Below, piece after piece: positions 1 through 12,800 of a DNA stretch of 64,000 nucleotides (position 1 is the stretch's first letter; every line of letters begins with the position of its first letter). Below the pieces are notes generated by a model. It ran no database searches. It was not told where the DNA came from and saw only the letters and a program-made list of their open reading frames with translations. This DNA comes from Meloidogyne chitwoodi (Eukaryota; Nematoda; Chromadorea; Rhabditida; Meloidogynidae), in the NCBI GenBank assembly GCA_015183035.1, contig JACZZP010000012.1:310001-374000 (forward strand). The letters are read 5' to 3'. The position numbers and the translations under genes were made by a program.

Positions 1-3000
1 TACCACAAGCAAATCAAGCCAAACAGCTTGCCAACGCATTGCTGAATTAAAAAGGAAGAGAGCACCACTAGAAAAATAATTAAAATTTATTTAATATTAT
101 TAAAATATTAACAAACGTGTTTTCATCCAATCGGCATTTTAATTGTTCAACAAATTTTTCAGTTTGTCCATAAGCATGTAATGTAGGTAAAGCTTCCAAA
201 GAGCTTGTAATGTGTTCATAGAGAGGTGAACGAGTTACATTTTCGATACGTTTTAAACTTTAAAAAAATTTTTTTTTATTCAATTTATTTTTTAAAATAT
301 TTAAAAATAATAAAAAATAATATTCTATAAAATTAAAAAATTTAAAACCTTCGAATTCCAGCACGAAAGCAAACAAAGAAAAGAAGGAAGAGTATAAATA
401 AAGGAATTGACGGCAACAAAAATAAGGGAAAAACCCAAATAATTATTAAAAGAAATCCTGCACAAGTAATGCCACCCTGAAACATTGCTTCTGCAGAAAA
501 GGGTAATTTTGAATCAACTTAAAGGAAAAAAAATAAATTAATTAATAAAAAATACTTTCATCCATATCTTTGCTAAATCTATTCAATATTCTACCCGTAG
601 GTGTATTATGAAAAAAAGGCATAACAGCAAAAATTACTCTTTTGAGCATTCTATTGTGTAAATGTGTAGAGGCATTTAAAGTAAACTTTGAAAAAATTAA
701 AAATTTTTAAGTTTAAAAAATTACCTTAACAAAAACAATTGCTTTGAAAATTCCACTGAGGAAAAGGAAAAGTAAATTGTAAACTTAAAAAAAATTAATT
801 AAATAAATTCTTTTAAAATAAACCATAAATTGAAGCATAAAATTTCAAGCCAGAATCTGAATTAGCAAGACTATCAGCTAAATTAGGTGAAGTTTCAATG
901 TTTTTGGAAGCAGCATTTTTAATCACAAACTTGAAAAAAATAAATCAAGTTTATTAAAAATAAACATAGGTAAAATAAATCCAAGTTTTCAGGTTTAATT
1001 AACTTGTTAAAAAATCAAGTTTGCAAACTTGAAAGTATAATAAATTTAAAAAATCAAGTTTCCAAGTTTGTAAACTTAAAGTTTATTTAAAAATAAATAT
1101 AAACTTGAAAAATAAATCTAAGTTTATTTATTAATTAAAAATCAAGTTTGTAAAACTTTAAAAAAAACAAACATCAACACTAGCTCTCCATTCATCATTA
1201 TGAACATTACGCATCCATTCACTTAACCAAAATGTTGCAAAAATGTTAGATCCAACATTAACAAGAAAAGCAAATAAAACAAGAGCACAGAATGCATTGC
1301 CCCCAGCAGCTCGAATATATTCCCTTTTTTAATTAAATTTTTTAATTTTAATTTTTTAAATTTTATTTACATATATTCTTCTTTAGAAACAGGTTTAAGA
1401 CCCAAAGCTTCTTCTTTTTCATCTTCATCATTTTTATTATTTTCTTCTTCTTTATTATTATTTTCAACATTTAAGGATTTTAATGTTATTTTTTGTTCTT
1501 TTATTAAATTAATTTTGAGAAATAAAATTTAATTTTAAAAAAACCTTGTTGCTCATTATTTAATTTATTCAAAGTTAAAGAATTTATTGCTTCAATTCCA
1601 TCCTTTTTAAATTCAATTATTTCACTTATCCTCCCAGAATCGACTAGAAAAACACGGTCACATTGAGCAAGAAACTTAAAACAAAATTTTTAAAATTTTA
1701 ATTAAATTGTTTAAAAAAAACCTTAGAATTATCAGTTACAAGTAAACGCGTTTTTGTTGCCAAAAAATCTTTTATTCCTCCATTAAATATTTTTTCAGCA
1801 ACAGGGTTATCTATTGCAGAAAATACATCATCAAAAATATAAATATCTCGGTAAGAGTAAAAGGCACGTGCTAAGGCAATTCTAGAGCGTTGACCTCCAG
1901 ACAGTTTACACGAAGTTACCTTTTAGAAAAATTATAATAAATTTTAAAAATAAATTTAAAAAATCGAAAAAAATAGTTAAGACACCCAATCCTTTATTTT
2001 TTACTATATTTAATTTAAAAAAATTTAAAAAAACCTTTGAAAGTTCATTTTCAGGAAATTGTTCCAAATCCTTTTGTAATTGTGCACAACTTATAGCCTT
2101 ATAATAACGTTGACTGTTCATTTGAGAATGACCAAAAATTATATTTTCACGAATTGTAAGTGGAAGAATTGAGGGATTTTGGGTACAAAGAGCTATTGGA
2201 CTTGCGACTGATATTGAGTTATATCCTTGACTGAACATCTTTTTTAAATTTAAAAAAATTAAAAGAAATAAATTAAATTAAAAAATACATGTCCAGTAAT
2301 AGCATTAATTAAAGCAGTTTTTCCGGCACCTACTGCTCCATAAATTCCTATTAATTCACCCTAAAAAATTAAAATAAAAATTCTAAAAAAGAAAGAAAAA
2401 AAAACCTTTTGAATAGTTAAATCATCAATTTTTAAACAAAATTTTTGTTTGGTTTGAAACATTTCTTGATGGTTAACAACATTCTCATCTTCATTTTCCC
2501 CTTCTTTTAATCGATGTACTGCAATTGTAAATGTTTCATCTTCATCTTTATCTATCATTGGCAAATTTCCATTCAATAAAACATCGTTTTTAGGCGTTTC
2601 TAAATTTATTTTTTAATTGAAAAAAATTAAAATTGCAAACTTTTATCTTTAGATGATTTTTTTGATTTCTTTCCTTTATTTTCTTCATTTGTTGGTGCAA
2701 TATTATCCCATATAAACGAACAATTATGCATTTGAATAGCCAAATTTGCTGCTTTTGGAGGATAAATTTCATTATCAAATTGTTCTATTAGTAGAAGAGA
2801 ATTTATCTTTTAATTAAAAAATATATATTTTAAATTTAAAAAGAATAAAAAAATTTAATAAAATAAAAAAAAATTTTTTTAATTAAAAAAATAATTCTGA
2901 AGGCAAAGGAAAAGTCTGCAAGAAAGTTTACTAAAGAAAACAACCAAGTAATTTTTTTAGTTAAGTGGATTACCTGATAACCAGAAAAAAAGGAAAAATT

Positions 3001-5572
3001 TGTAGGGTAGAGGTTCGAACCCTTTTGGCTCAAAATAATTAAATTTGATATTTTTATTTATTTTAAAAGATTTTCGAGTAATATAAATTAATAAAAAAAT
3101 AAAAAAAAATTTAAAATAAAAAGAAAACCTTATTTAAAGACTGAAATGCTTCAGTAATATAACGAGTTCCATAAGGAATCATTCGAATTCCAAAAAGCAT
3201 AACAACAAAAACGGTAATCGCACTAAATGCCTAAAAATAAATCAATTTAAATATAAATTCTTTAAATTAGAAAAAATTAAAATAAAAATACATCGCTAGC
3301 TTTTAAATCAGAACCAGAAAGAACAATCGCCAAAACCATTACAATCGTTGCCACAGAAGGCACAATAGCACCCGATGCGATCATTAAACTTTGGGTATAA
3401 CCAGCAATACGAAGATAACGTTTTTCTTTTTCTCTTATTTCTATAATTTAAAAAATAAAAAAAAGAAATTTAAATTTTAAAAAATACCACAAACACGTCT
3501 ATAAAAGAGCATTTCCCAAGCATTTAGTTTTATACATTTAATACATGTTAAAATTTCACCAATTAGCCCTAATCTTTTTTCGGTCTGTTCAATCGTTAAT
3601 TTTCGATATTTTAAAAGTGTTATGCCGAGGATCGCCTTTAAGATAAAATAAAAAAAAATTCTTTAAAAATTAAAAAAACCTGTATAACATCAAAAACAAA
3701 AAATACGCCAATACCCAAAAGAGAATAAACTCCAACAACTCTTAACAAATAAACCAATCCACCAACTAAAACTAATGGACCAACAATTACTAGAGGAGCA
3801 AAAGTAACTGCATCAAAAATTCTTTGGCCTTCATTTGCAAATATATTTATTACCTTTAAAAAAAATTTAAATTTTTAAAATTTTTAATTTTAATAGGTCC
3901 TAAAATTCAAAAAAATTAAAAAAATAAACCTCAGCAGAAGATTTTACATTTATCGATTTTGCACCTAGCAACGATTTATATAAAAGTGCCAAAACTGCTC
4001 CTCTTGTTCTTAATGCTGTTCTATAACTTATTGCCCAGGTAGCACTGTAGGTGAGAACACGAAGAATTTCAACCTTAAAATTATTTTTAATTTTTTTTAA
4101 TTTTATTTTTGCCATTTTAAAAAAAATGGCAAAATTTGCCATTTATGGCAAAAAGTTGCCATTTTCGTGGCAAAATTTGCCATTTTTCTAAAAAATTGGC
4201 AACATTTTGCCAATTTTTAGGAAACAAATATCCCCAAAAATAACAATTAAAATTTTAAATTTATTAAAAAAAATACCACTAAAATAGCCAAAGCAAAGTA
4301 AACCCCAGTGCTATAATTAATCGATCCATCCAATAATCTAGGAGGTTTTTCCACAAAAGCAATTAATCCTCTAACTAAACAGGTTGGACCAATAAATCCA
4401 AATACTAAACAAAAAAGGAAAACTGAACAAGCCAAAAATAGACGAAAACGAATAAAACGAAAAACTGCTCTAGTCAGTGATGGCTTTCGCCCAAATAAAT
4501 GTGATAAACGCTTTTCTTCGTTAAAAATGTGTTCCAGTCTGTGAAAAATAAAAAATTAATTTGGAAAAAAATAAAAATTTTAAAAAATATTTTGTAATGT
4601 TGAAGGATCTTAACAAAATAAGGAGACAAAAATATAAAATTTTCAGAGAGATAGCTAACCAAAATTTTGTGCCATAACCCTTACAAATGGTAGAAAAGGA
4701 TAACCTTGTCTGCAAACGAAATTTGCGGACAAAAAAATTTTTTATTTTTTGTTTTTACAGCAAAAGTACGCAAAGATTATCCGCAATTTTTAAAATATAT
4801 AAATTAATTTAAATTGCACTCATAGTTTTTTAAAAGAATTTACTTAAAAAGGAGGGGCTAATATATATTTTAATTAATAAAATCCTAATATTTAAATTTT
4901 CACAAACCTTTTCAAATTAACATTAGAAGAATCAAAAATAGAACATTTCCATAAAGTAACATTTGAAGGATCTGTACAAACTTTTTGTTTATAAGAATTC
5001 CACATCCAAGGAAACATCCAAGCAAAGGAAACAAAAGATAACCAGCTGGCATCATCTACGGCTGCACAAAAAGATTTGTTACTACTACTATTATTTGTGT
5101 TGATTGGATTTGTTGGAGATATTTTTGGTGATTCTGTTGTGTTATTACTAAAATATTTAATTAATTTAAAATTTTATTTTACAAAAAAAGGAATAAAATT
5201 TTACATAATTTGATACAAAATATTTAATAAAAAAATAAAGATCTTAAATAAAAAATATAAAAGAGTCTTAATTCAAATCTAAAAGTATTTTTACAATTTA
5301 TTTGTTTAAAAGCAATAAATCTGCAAATTTTGTCTCCAAGTCTATTTGTGAATAACTTATCGAAAATTTGACAAAATCGCTTTCTTTTTATAAAATTCTT
5401 TTGAAAATTTAGGAAAAGTTAAAATTTCCCAGGTTAAAAACTAAAAAAAACTCACAAACCTATTTTTCTGCTTTTTACTGCCAGAAATAAAAGATTGTTT
5501 TTCTTCTTCATTAATGCTGTTTATTTTACTGCCTTCTGCCAATACATTATTTTCTTCTGCATTTGTATTCAT
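1..5572 (-). CDS. mrp-5: ABCC5/MRP-5-like ABC transporter, 3' part outside window
   Basis: Multi-exon gene read leftwards; the start ATG at 5570-5572 opens a Glu/Ser-rich cytosolic N-terminus. About 18 exons can be traced by homology: 5149-4904 (elbow helix, motif DDASWLSFVSFAWM), 4541-4276, 4078-3931, 3855-3681, 3640-3489, 3446-3293 and 3231-3131 (TMD1), 2813-2407 (acidic linker), 2361-2290 (Walker A GAVGAGKTALINAI), 2240-2032 (Q-loop, ENIIFG), 1921-1724 (signature LSGGQRSRIALARA, Walker B IYIFDDVFSAID), 1673-1554, 1330-1166 (TMD2 opening, YIRAAGG), and smaller exons to base 1 (TPTGRILNRFSKD, then MRWQAVWLDLL). The YIRAAGG block and linker order are typical of ABCC5 rather than ABCC1-4. In nematodes MRP-5 exports heme across basolateral membranes. 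NBD2 lies beyond the window. Oddity: the NBD1 H-loop reads LLVTDNSK, with Asp where His is expected. Family call is strong; exact exon edges are approximate. Confidence 0.9.
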
Positions 5573-6819
5573 TTCTAATGTTAAATTAAACCTAAATCTG
5601 TAATTTATTAAAATTAAAATGAATAAATGAAAAAAACAAATATAAATTAAAAATAAAAAATTTAAAGGAAAGCCAAGCCTTTTTTATTTTTGAAGCGAAA
5701 ATATTATTTTTTAAATAAATGAGTAGACACTAGAGTCAGAAACATATTTATTTCAAATTTAATTAAATTAATTAAATGAATTTCGCCTTAAAGCATAAAT
5801 ATCTTTTTTTTAATCACATAAAAATCATAAAAAAATTTCGAATGCTTAAAAAGCTTAGTAAAAAACTTTATAAAAAATTAAACAAAAAAACTTCTAAAAT
5901 TTTCTACTAAACAAAGAAATAAAAAAATAAAAATACTTTCAGGCAGTAAAGAGAAAGAAAAGAGTATAAAAAAATAATTTTTTCCGCCCATAAAAATACT
6001 TTCCTTGCTGTTTAAAATAATACTACATTAATTAATTAAACAGACACAATTACATTATGGCCATCAGATGATGAAATAAATAAATAAAAGTAAAACAGAA
6101 AAATGAGGAAAGGCTATTTTATTTATTTATTTTTTCTTTTTTAATAATTAAAAAATGAAACATATGTAAATGATAAAAATTAAAAAAAAATAAATTAAAT
6201 TAATATCAATTAAAAAAAACAAAAAATATAAAAAAAAATTTTTAAAAATTTTTTAAAGCTTGGTGGAACACTCAAAAAACTCAAATCAACAAAATTCCAA
6301 TAAGAATATCACTGAATCATTATTGAAATAAATCATTAACATTTTCGTTACCCTTAAAGTTAAATAAACTTTAATAAACTTAGAAACTTTTATTTTTATA
6401 TATTTTCGACATTTTTATAAAGAAAAATTTCAGAACACCAAAAAAACATAAAACAACAATTCTGATTTTGTTTTCAACACAATTTTTTTTTAAATTATTG
6501 TTGTTAAAACACTCTTTCGCTTTATTTAATTTTGTTTTTTTAGATTTTTATCATCCAAAAGGCTATTTAATATTTTTATTTGTTGAAATTATATGTACAC
6601 ATACATATTTATTTTATAAAACTGTTTTAAAAATTATTGAAATAAAAAACATTTTATTTTAATTATTAGAGTTTTTTAATGAATCAGAAATTTATTTTAA
6701 AAATAAATTTTTTAGTCGTTATATTTAATAAATTTTGAGAGAGATTTATAAATTTTATTTTTGTATTCTTTATGATTATTTGAAATTTTTTTTAGTTAAT
6801 TTAAATATAAATATTTTTA
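5573..6819. other. Intergenic, divergent promoters of mrp-5 and gene A
   Basis: About 1.25 kb of very AT-rich DNA between two divergently read genes, so both promoters should lie here. Long A/T tracts and scattered poly(A)-like runs. I found no conserved protein, RNA gene or clear repeat; the 64-codon frame at 6468 is low-complexity and probably chance. Confidence 0.6.
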
Positions 6820-9800
6820 ATGAATATGTTGATTATTCTGACAATTTTGCTTTCTTTTGTGGTAAATTTTAATAATTTATTAGAGTTTAATATTAAAGGG
6901 AGTATCTAGATCCGAACATAAAAATTTTCGATTGTTTTGAAAAATCGAAAATCCTCTTAAAAAACCTTTTTTTCAATTTAAAATTAAATAATTAATTTAT
7001 AAGTATAACAAACTTTTCAAAATTTGGTATTTTTTACAAAAATGAGCTTACTCCCCCCTATGGTTTTTCGATTTTCAAATGTCTGTATTTCGGTTCATAG
7101 ACATTTCTGAACAATGAGAGTATTACCATTCGACTCAATTCGTCGAGATGAGTCGAATGGTATGTCTTTTGATACAAAATTTTATAAATGCTATCCTTAT
7201 TTTTCAATTTTTACAGGAATATTCATTGCAGAAGAAAGAAGAATGTTTTAACACTAATCTTTTTGATTCATCTGAAAAAACTCCTTTAGTGGTATTTACG
7301 TTTGTTATTTTTATTAATCGTATATCATTTTTAAGGACAATAATTGTATGAGTGAATCTGGTTGCTATGCCAAGTTTATGGATAGAAACTTTTTTCATGA
7401 AAAAGTACTAAAATACTCATGGTTTCGGATGTATAATAATAGTAATTTATTTTTTAAATTATCTATAAAATCATAAAGAATTTAAAAACTATAATTTTTT
7501 TTATTTATTTAAATTTTATTAATTATAGTACATTATGGCTGCGGGGAATGCCCTAAAAATAAAGAAGAAGGTCAAATTGGTGATTGTGTTTTTGGAAATA
7601 GTAAGCAGGAACTTAAGAATAAAATCTATCCAGCCAACAATTTAATGTGTCATATGTTATTTTTAAGTAAATAAATTTCTGAAGATGAAACTAATTTATT
7701 TTTAATTTATAGATGATTTTAGTCCAGATGAAGTTTGCCAACCTGGCATTAAAACATGCTTTTTATCAATTGATACTGATAAAGGTTATTTTTATTAATT
7801 TTTATAGTTAAAATAGACTTTTTTGCGGACAAATTATATATTATTTGTCTACATTTTTTGATTGATTTTTGCCTGTTGTAGTTATAGGTCCCCAAAAATA
7901 GAAAACCATAGGGGGGAGTAAGCTCTTTTTTGGGGTAAGAAATTCAAACATGAGTATTATAGCTCATTCGAAAGAGCTCTTCAATACCTATCGAATGATA
8001 CCAAAATCGTCTTGATTGAGCGATTATGAAGAAAGATATGAAGGATCGAAGTTGCTGGAAGCAACGCCAATTTGGACCTATTGGGAGTGTTTTATCACTT
8101 ATTAATTTTTGGGCCTATGGCTGGTTGGCTTTTGGTACGTGCGTTATTCTACGGCTAAAATTACAACAAAATAATTAATTCAGTGAAAATAATTTAAGTG
8201 CAGCCACGGTAATCACTTAGTGGAGCTTAGTCCCCCCTATGGTTTTTCGATTTTCAGGGACCTATAACTTGATCCATAGTTGTTTCCGCGAACTAATTTT
8301 AGTGTCATTCATTTCAGCTCGGCGAGTTCTTTCGAATGATATATAATTCTGCTATTTTTAAAAAAGGTTATCAATAAAAAAACGTAGACAAATAATAAAT
8401 AATTTGGCTTCGAACTGCCAAATAATTTATAAATTAAGATTTAAATGATGAAAAAAACTATAGACGTGGATGTGGTGAATGTCCTGAAAATAAGTTTTGT
8501 TATACTTGCGATTCCTCAAAATGTAATAAGGATTTAGTGAAAAAAGATTGTTATGACGCTAATCTTTTTGGTGCAACTAAAGATAATCCCTTAAAGGTAT
8601 TTTTATTTTTTGTTAATCATATACCTACATTTTTAAGGGCGGTTTTTGTTCAAGTCTTATATGCTACGCAAAGTTTATGGATTTAAACTTGTTTTTTGAA
8701 AAATTGCGTAGTGGAGACTGGTTTCGGCCTTATCAGAATAGTAATTTAATTTTATCATTATTTAGTTCATTAATAAAAAATTTTGTTCATACTCTATAGA
8801 TTAATAATCGTACTAGGAAAATTGGGCAGTGAAGAAACAGTACAAAAACTTGCAAGAAAATACAAAAATACATGAAAAATACATGTGAAGCACAAAAATA
8901 CATAAAAACACAAAATTTTTTTATGTGTTTTTGTACTGTTCATGTATTTTTGTATTTTCTTGCAAGTTTTTGTAATGTTTCTTCACTGCCCACTTTTCCA
9001 ATGCCCAATTTCCGGAAGCCATTAGTAATAATTATTAGAGAATTTCTTTCGAGTCAAAATAAGTCAACTTTGTCTGAAAATTGAAGTACTAGGCATTATA
9101 AAAAAATTTGAAAAGGAAAATATTCAAAGTTTTTAAGGAAAAACTTTGAATATTTTCAAAAAAATGTTAATTATCTTTAACTTTATTTATAAATTTTAGT
9201 ACACTATGGCTGCGGAGAATGTCCTAAAAATAAAGAAAAAGGTGAAATGTATGATTGTATTTCTGGAAAGGATTACAAGGATCTTGACGAGAAAATCTAT
9301 CACAACAAGCAAATTTGTTTGTTGGCATTAGATGGTGAATTAATTTTTAGAATATAGAATAGAAAGTTACTATTAATTTATAGACGGATATACACCGTTT
9401 GAAGTATGCCAACAGGACATTAAAAAATGTTATTTATCAATTGATACTGATAAAGGTTATTTTAAATTTAAAATTAAATTTAAAATAAATTAAGATGTAA
9501 ATGAACGTAAAAACTATAGAGGAGGATGTGGTGAATGTCCTAAAAATAAGTTTTGTTATACTTGTGATTCCGAAAAATGTAATAATGATATGGATAAAAT
9601 TAAAGATTTATCGAAAAAAAAATGTTATGACGTTGATCTTTTTGGTGCTACGAAAGATACACCTCCAAAGGTATTTACGTTTTTTATTAATCATACTCTT
9701 AATGTTTTTAAGGTCTATTATTGTGCGGTTGATTCTGGTAAATGCTATGCTAAGTTTATGGGTGCAAACTTGTATCATGAAAAAATTAAAAAAGATTGGT

Positions 9801-12800
9801 TTCGACCTTGGAATAATAGTAATCTTATTTTATCATTATTTAGGCCTTTATAAAAAATTTGTAGATACTAGAGATGTTACAAGAGTCTTGGTTTTCTTTA
9901 TTATTTTGTCTTGTTTATTTTTGGTCTTGGAACATCTCTAGTAAATACTATAGTCGATATATAGATTGAAACAATAATTATCCAGGGTAATTATTCGAGA
10001 AAATACGGTAAAGCAAAAGCATTTGAAAACATTGAAAAAATTCAAAAACATTTGAAAACAAGCAAAAATATTCAAAAACATAGAAAACATTCAAAAACAT
10101 CAAACATTTATAACAAGCAAAAACATATTCATTTTTTACAATACAATTAAAATTAAAAAATATGCAAAAAATGCAATTATAAGCTACAATTATGTTTTCA
10201 AAAATATAATAAAACATATTTAAATTTATTTAATTGAAGCATACGCATGAAAAAAACATTCATTTGCAAGTTTTTCACAGCTCAAGTTATTATATTTTTT
10301 AAGCGAATCCAATTATACTGTTATTTTAGGAAAGGTTATGAATATTAACAGAAAGAATTTAAAAAAAACTAAAATTTTCTTTTTTATTTTATAAATTTTA
10401 GTACATTATGGTTGCGGAGAATGTCCTCAAAATAAAGAAAAAGATGAAATACATGAGTGTGTTTCTGCAAATGGGTTAGACAACCTTGAACATAAAGTCT
10501 ATGCAAACAAATTTATATGTAATATGTTAATATATGGTAAATAAATTTTCAGAATATATAACAAAAATTATTTTTAATTTATAGACGATTTTAATTCATA
10601 TGAACTATGCCCACCAGGCATTAAAAAATGCTTTTTATCAGTTGATCCTGATAAAGGTTAATTATTAAGTTACTTTAGAATTATCCAGGTGCAGATTTTT
10701 AACGAACTAGTTAGTATGTATTAAAAATTATTTACTAAATAAATAGTATTTTTAAAAGAGTACTTATGTATAAGGGATGGGCAAAATCGGAAAATAAAAT
10801 TCGAAAGACGAAAGTTGCCCATCCCTGTTATGTATAGTTGTTTTTTCAAAATTTTTTTTTATTATGTACAATAGTTCTTCAGAAGGAGCCATCGAGCTAC
10901 GTCGAATAAGACAGAAATCAGCTCGGTCAGACAAATTTTAACAAAATTATAAAAAATGGACGTCTTTTCCGCTTAACTGATGAGCAAGCCTCGTTAATCA
11001 GCTAGATTCATTCGTTCGTAACTTTGTTTAAGGCTTAACTAGTTCATTAAAAATCTGCACCCGGATAATGCGAAAGTACCTTTATTAATTTTTAAATTTA
11101 AAAATAAATTTAAAATAAATTAAGATGTAAATGAACGTAAAAACTATAAAGGAGGATGTGGTGAATGTCCTGAAAATAATTTGTGCTATACTTGTGATTC
11201 CGAAAAATGCAATAATGATTTTGATAAAATTATAAACTTCCTTTGTTTTTACACTAATATTTTTGATGCAAATGAAAATACTCCTTTAAAAGTATTTACG
11301 TTATTAAATTAATAATATATTTATTAGCATTTCTAGGATAATAATTGTATGAGTGAATCTAGTTGCTATGCCAAGTTTATGGATAGAAACTTCTTTCATG
11401 AAAAAGTACTAAAATACTCATGGTTTCGGATGTATAATAATAGTAATTTTTATTTTAATATTATCTAGTTCATTATTAACAAATTGATACATATGTACCA
11501 GGGATCCTGCCAACAAAAAATCAATTCACATTTTCGGGAATTCCCGAAAATTTCGCATTCCCGATTTTCGGGAATGCGAAATTCACGATCAAAAAATCGT
11601 CGGGAATTCCCGATTTTTGGGAATCGGGTCGGCACGATCCCTGATACATACTATAGAATTTTGCAAAATATTCTTTTTCTTAAATTATTATAATTTTTAT
11701 AGATGAATCTCTTTAAGTAAAAGTATTATCGAGCGTTTAAATTAAATATTAATTAAATATAAAACTACCGGAAAATGTATCGATGAAGCAATATTACATA
11801 AAATCACAAAAAAAAAGTAAAAATATTTTTGTATTTTCCAAGTATTTTTTTTTTTGTGATTTTATGTATTATTCTCCTTCACTGGTGCATTTTCTGAGTA
11901 TTGGGGCCTATTCCAATTGTTCACAGATTCTGCATTCTGTCACAGAATGCAGAATCTGTGAACAATTGGAATAGGCCCTTACGTAACTAAAATTATCTTT
12001 ATTTTTATTTTATTAATTTTAGTAGATTATGGCTGCGGGGAATGCCCTAAAAATAAAGAAGATGGTCAAATAGGTGATTGTGTTTTTGGAAATAGTAAGC
12101 AGGAACTTAAGAATAAAATCTATCCAGCCAACATTTTACTTTGTGATATGTTAATATATGGTAAATAAATTTTCAGAAGATGAAACCAATTTATTTTTAA
12201 TTTATAGACGGATATTCACCGTTTGAAGTATGCCAACCTGGCATTAAAAAATGCTACTTATCAATTGATACTGATAAAGGTTATTTTATTAATTTTTAAA
12301 TTTAAAATTAAATTTAAAATAAATTAAGATTTAAATAACCCAGAAAACTATAAAGGAGGATGTGGTGAATGTCCTAAAAATAAGTTTTGTTATACTTGTG
12401 ATTCCGAAAAATGTAATAATGACATGGATAAAATGAAAAATTACTTATTTTGCTATGAAACTAAAAATGAAAAAAATTATATAGGAAGTATATGTACAAC
12501 AAATAAATGTTTTATATCTGTTGATGTTAATAAAGGTAATTTAATTTAATTATTTTTAATTTTAAATTATTTAAATAATTAAGATGAAGATGAAATTATC
12601 CAACAAGGATGTGGTGATTGTCCTAACAATAAAATTACATGTAAAACGTGTAATACAAAAATATGCAACTCTGATAAATTTTTTAAAAGTCTTCTTTTCT
12701 GCCTTGGTAATGATGGTAATTGGAAGGAATGTAAAGAAAAAGATTGTTTTTATGCTAAAAGTAAATATTATTATTATTTTAAATTTAAATAAATAATTTA

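Noticed and set aside
8872..9084. 70-codon frame with CFCTVHVFLYFL
   Set aside because: Product of the hairpin repeat at 8826-8993 in an intron; no module cysteines in the family pattern.
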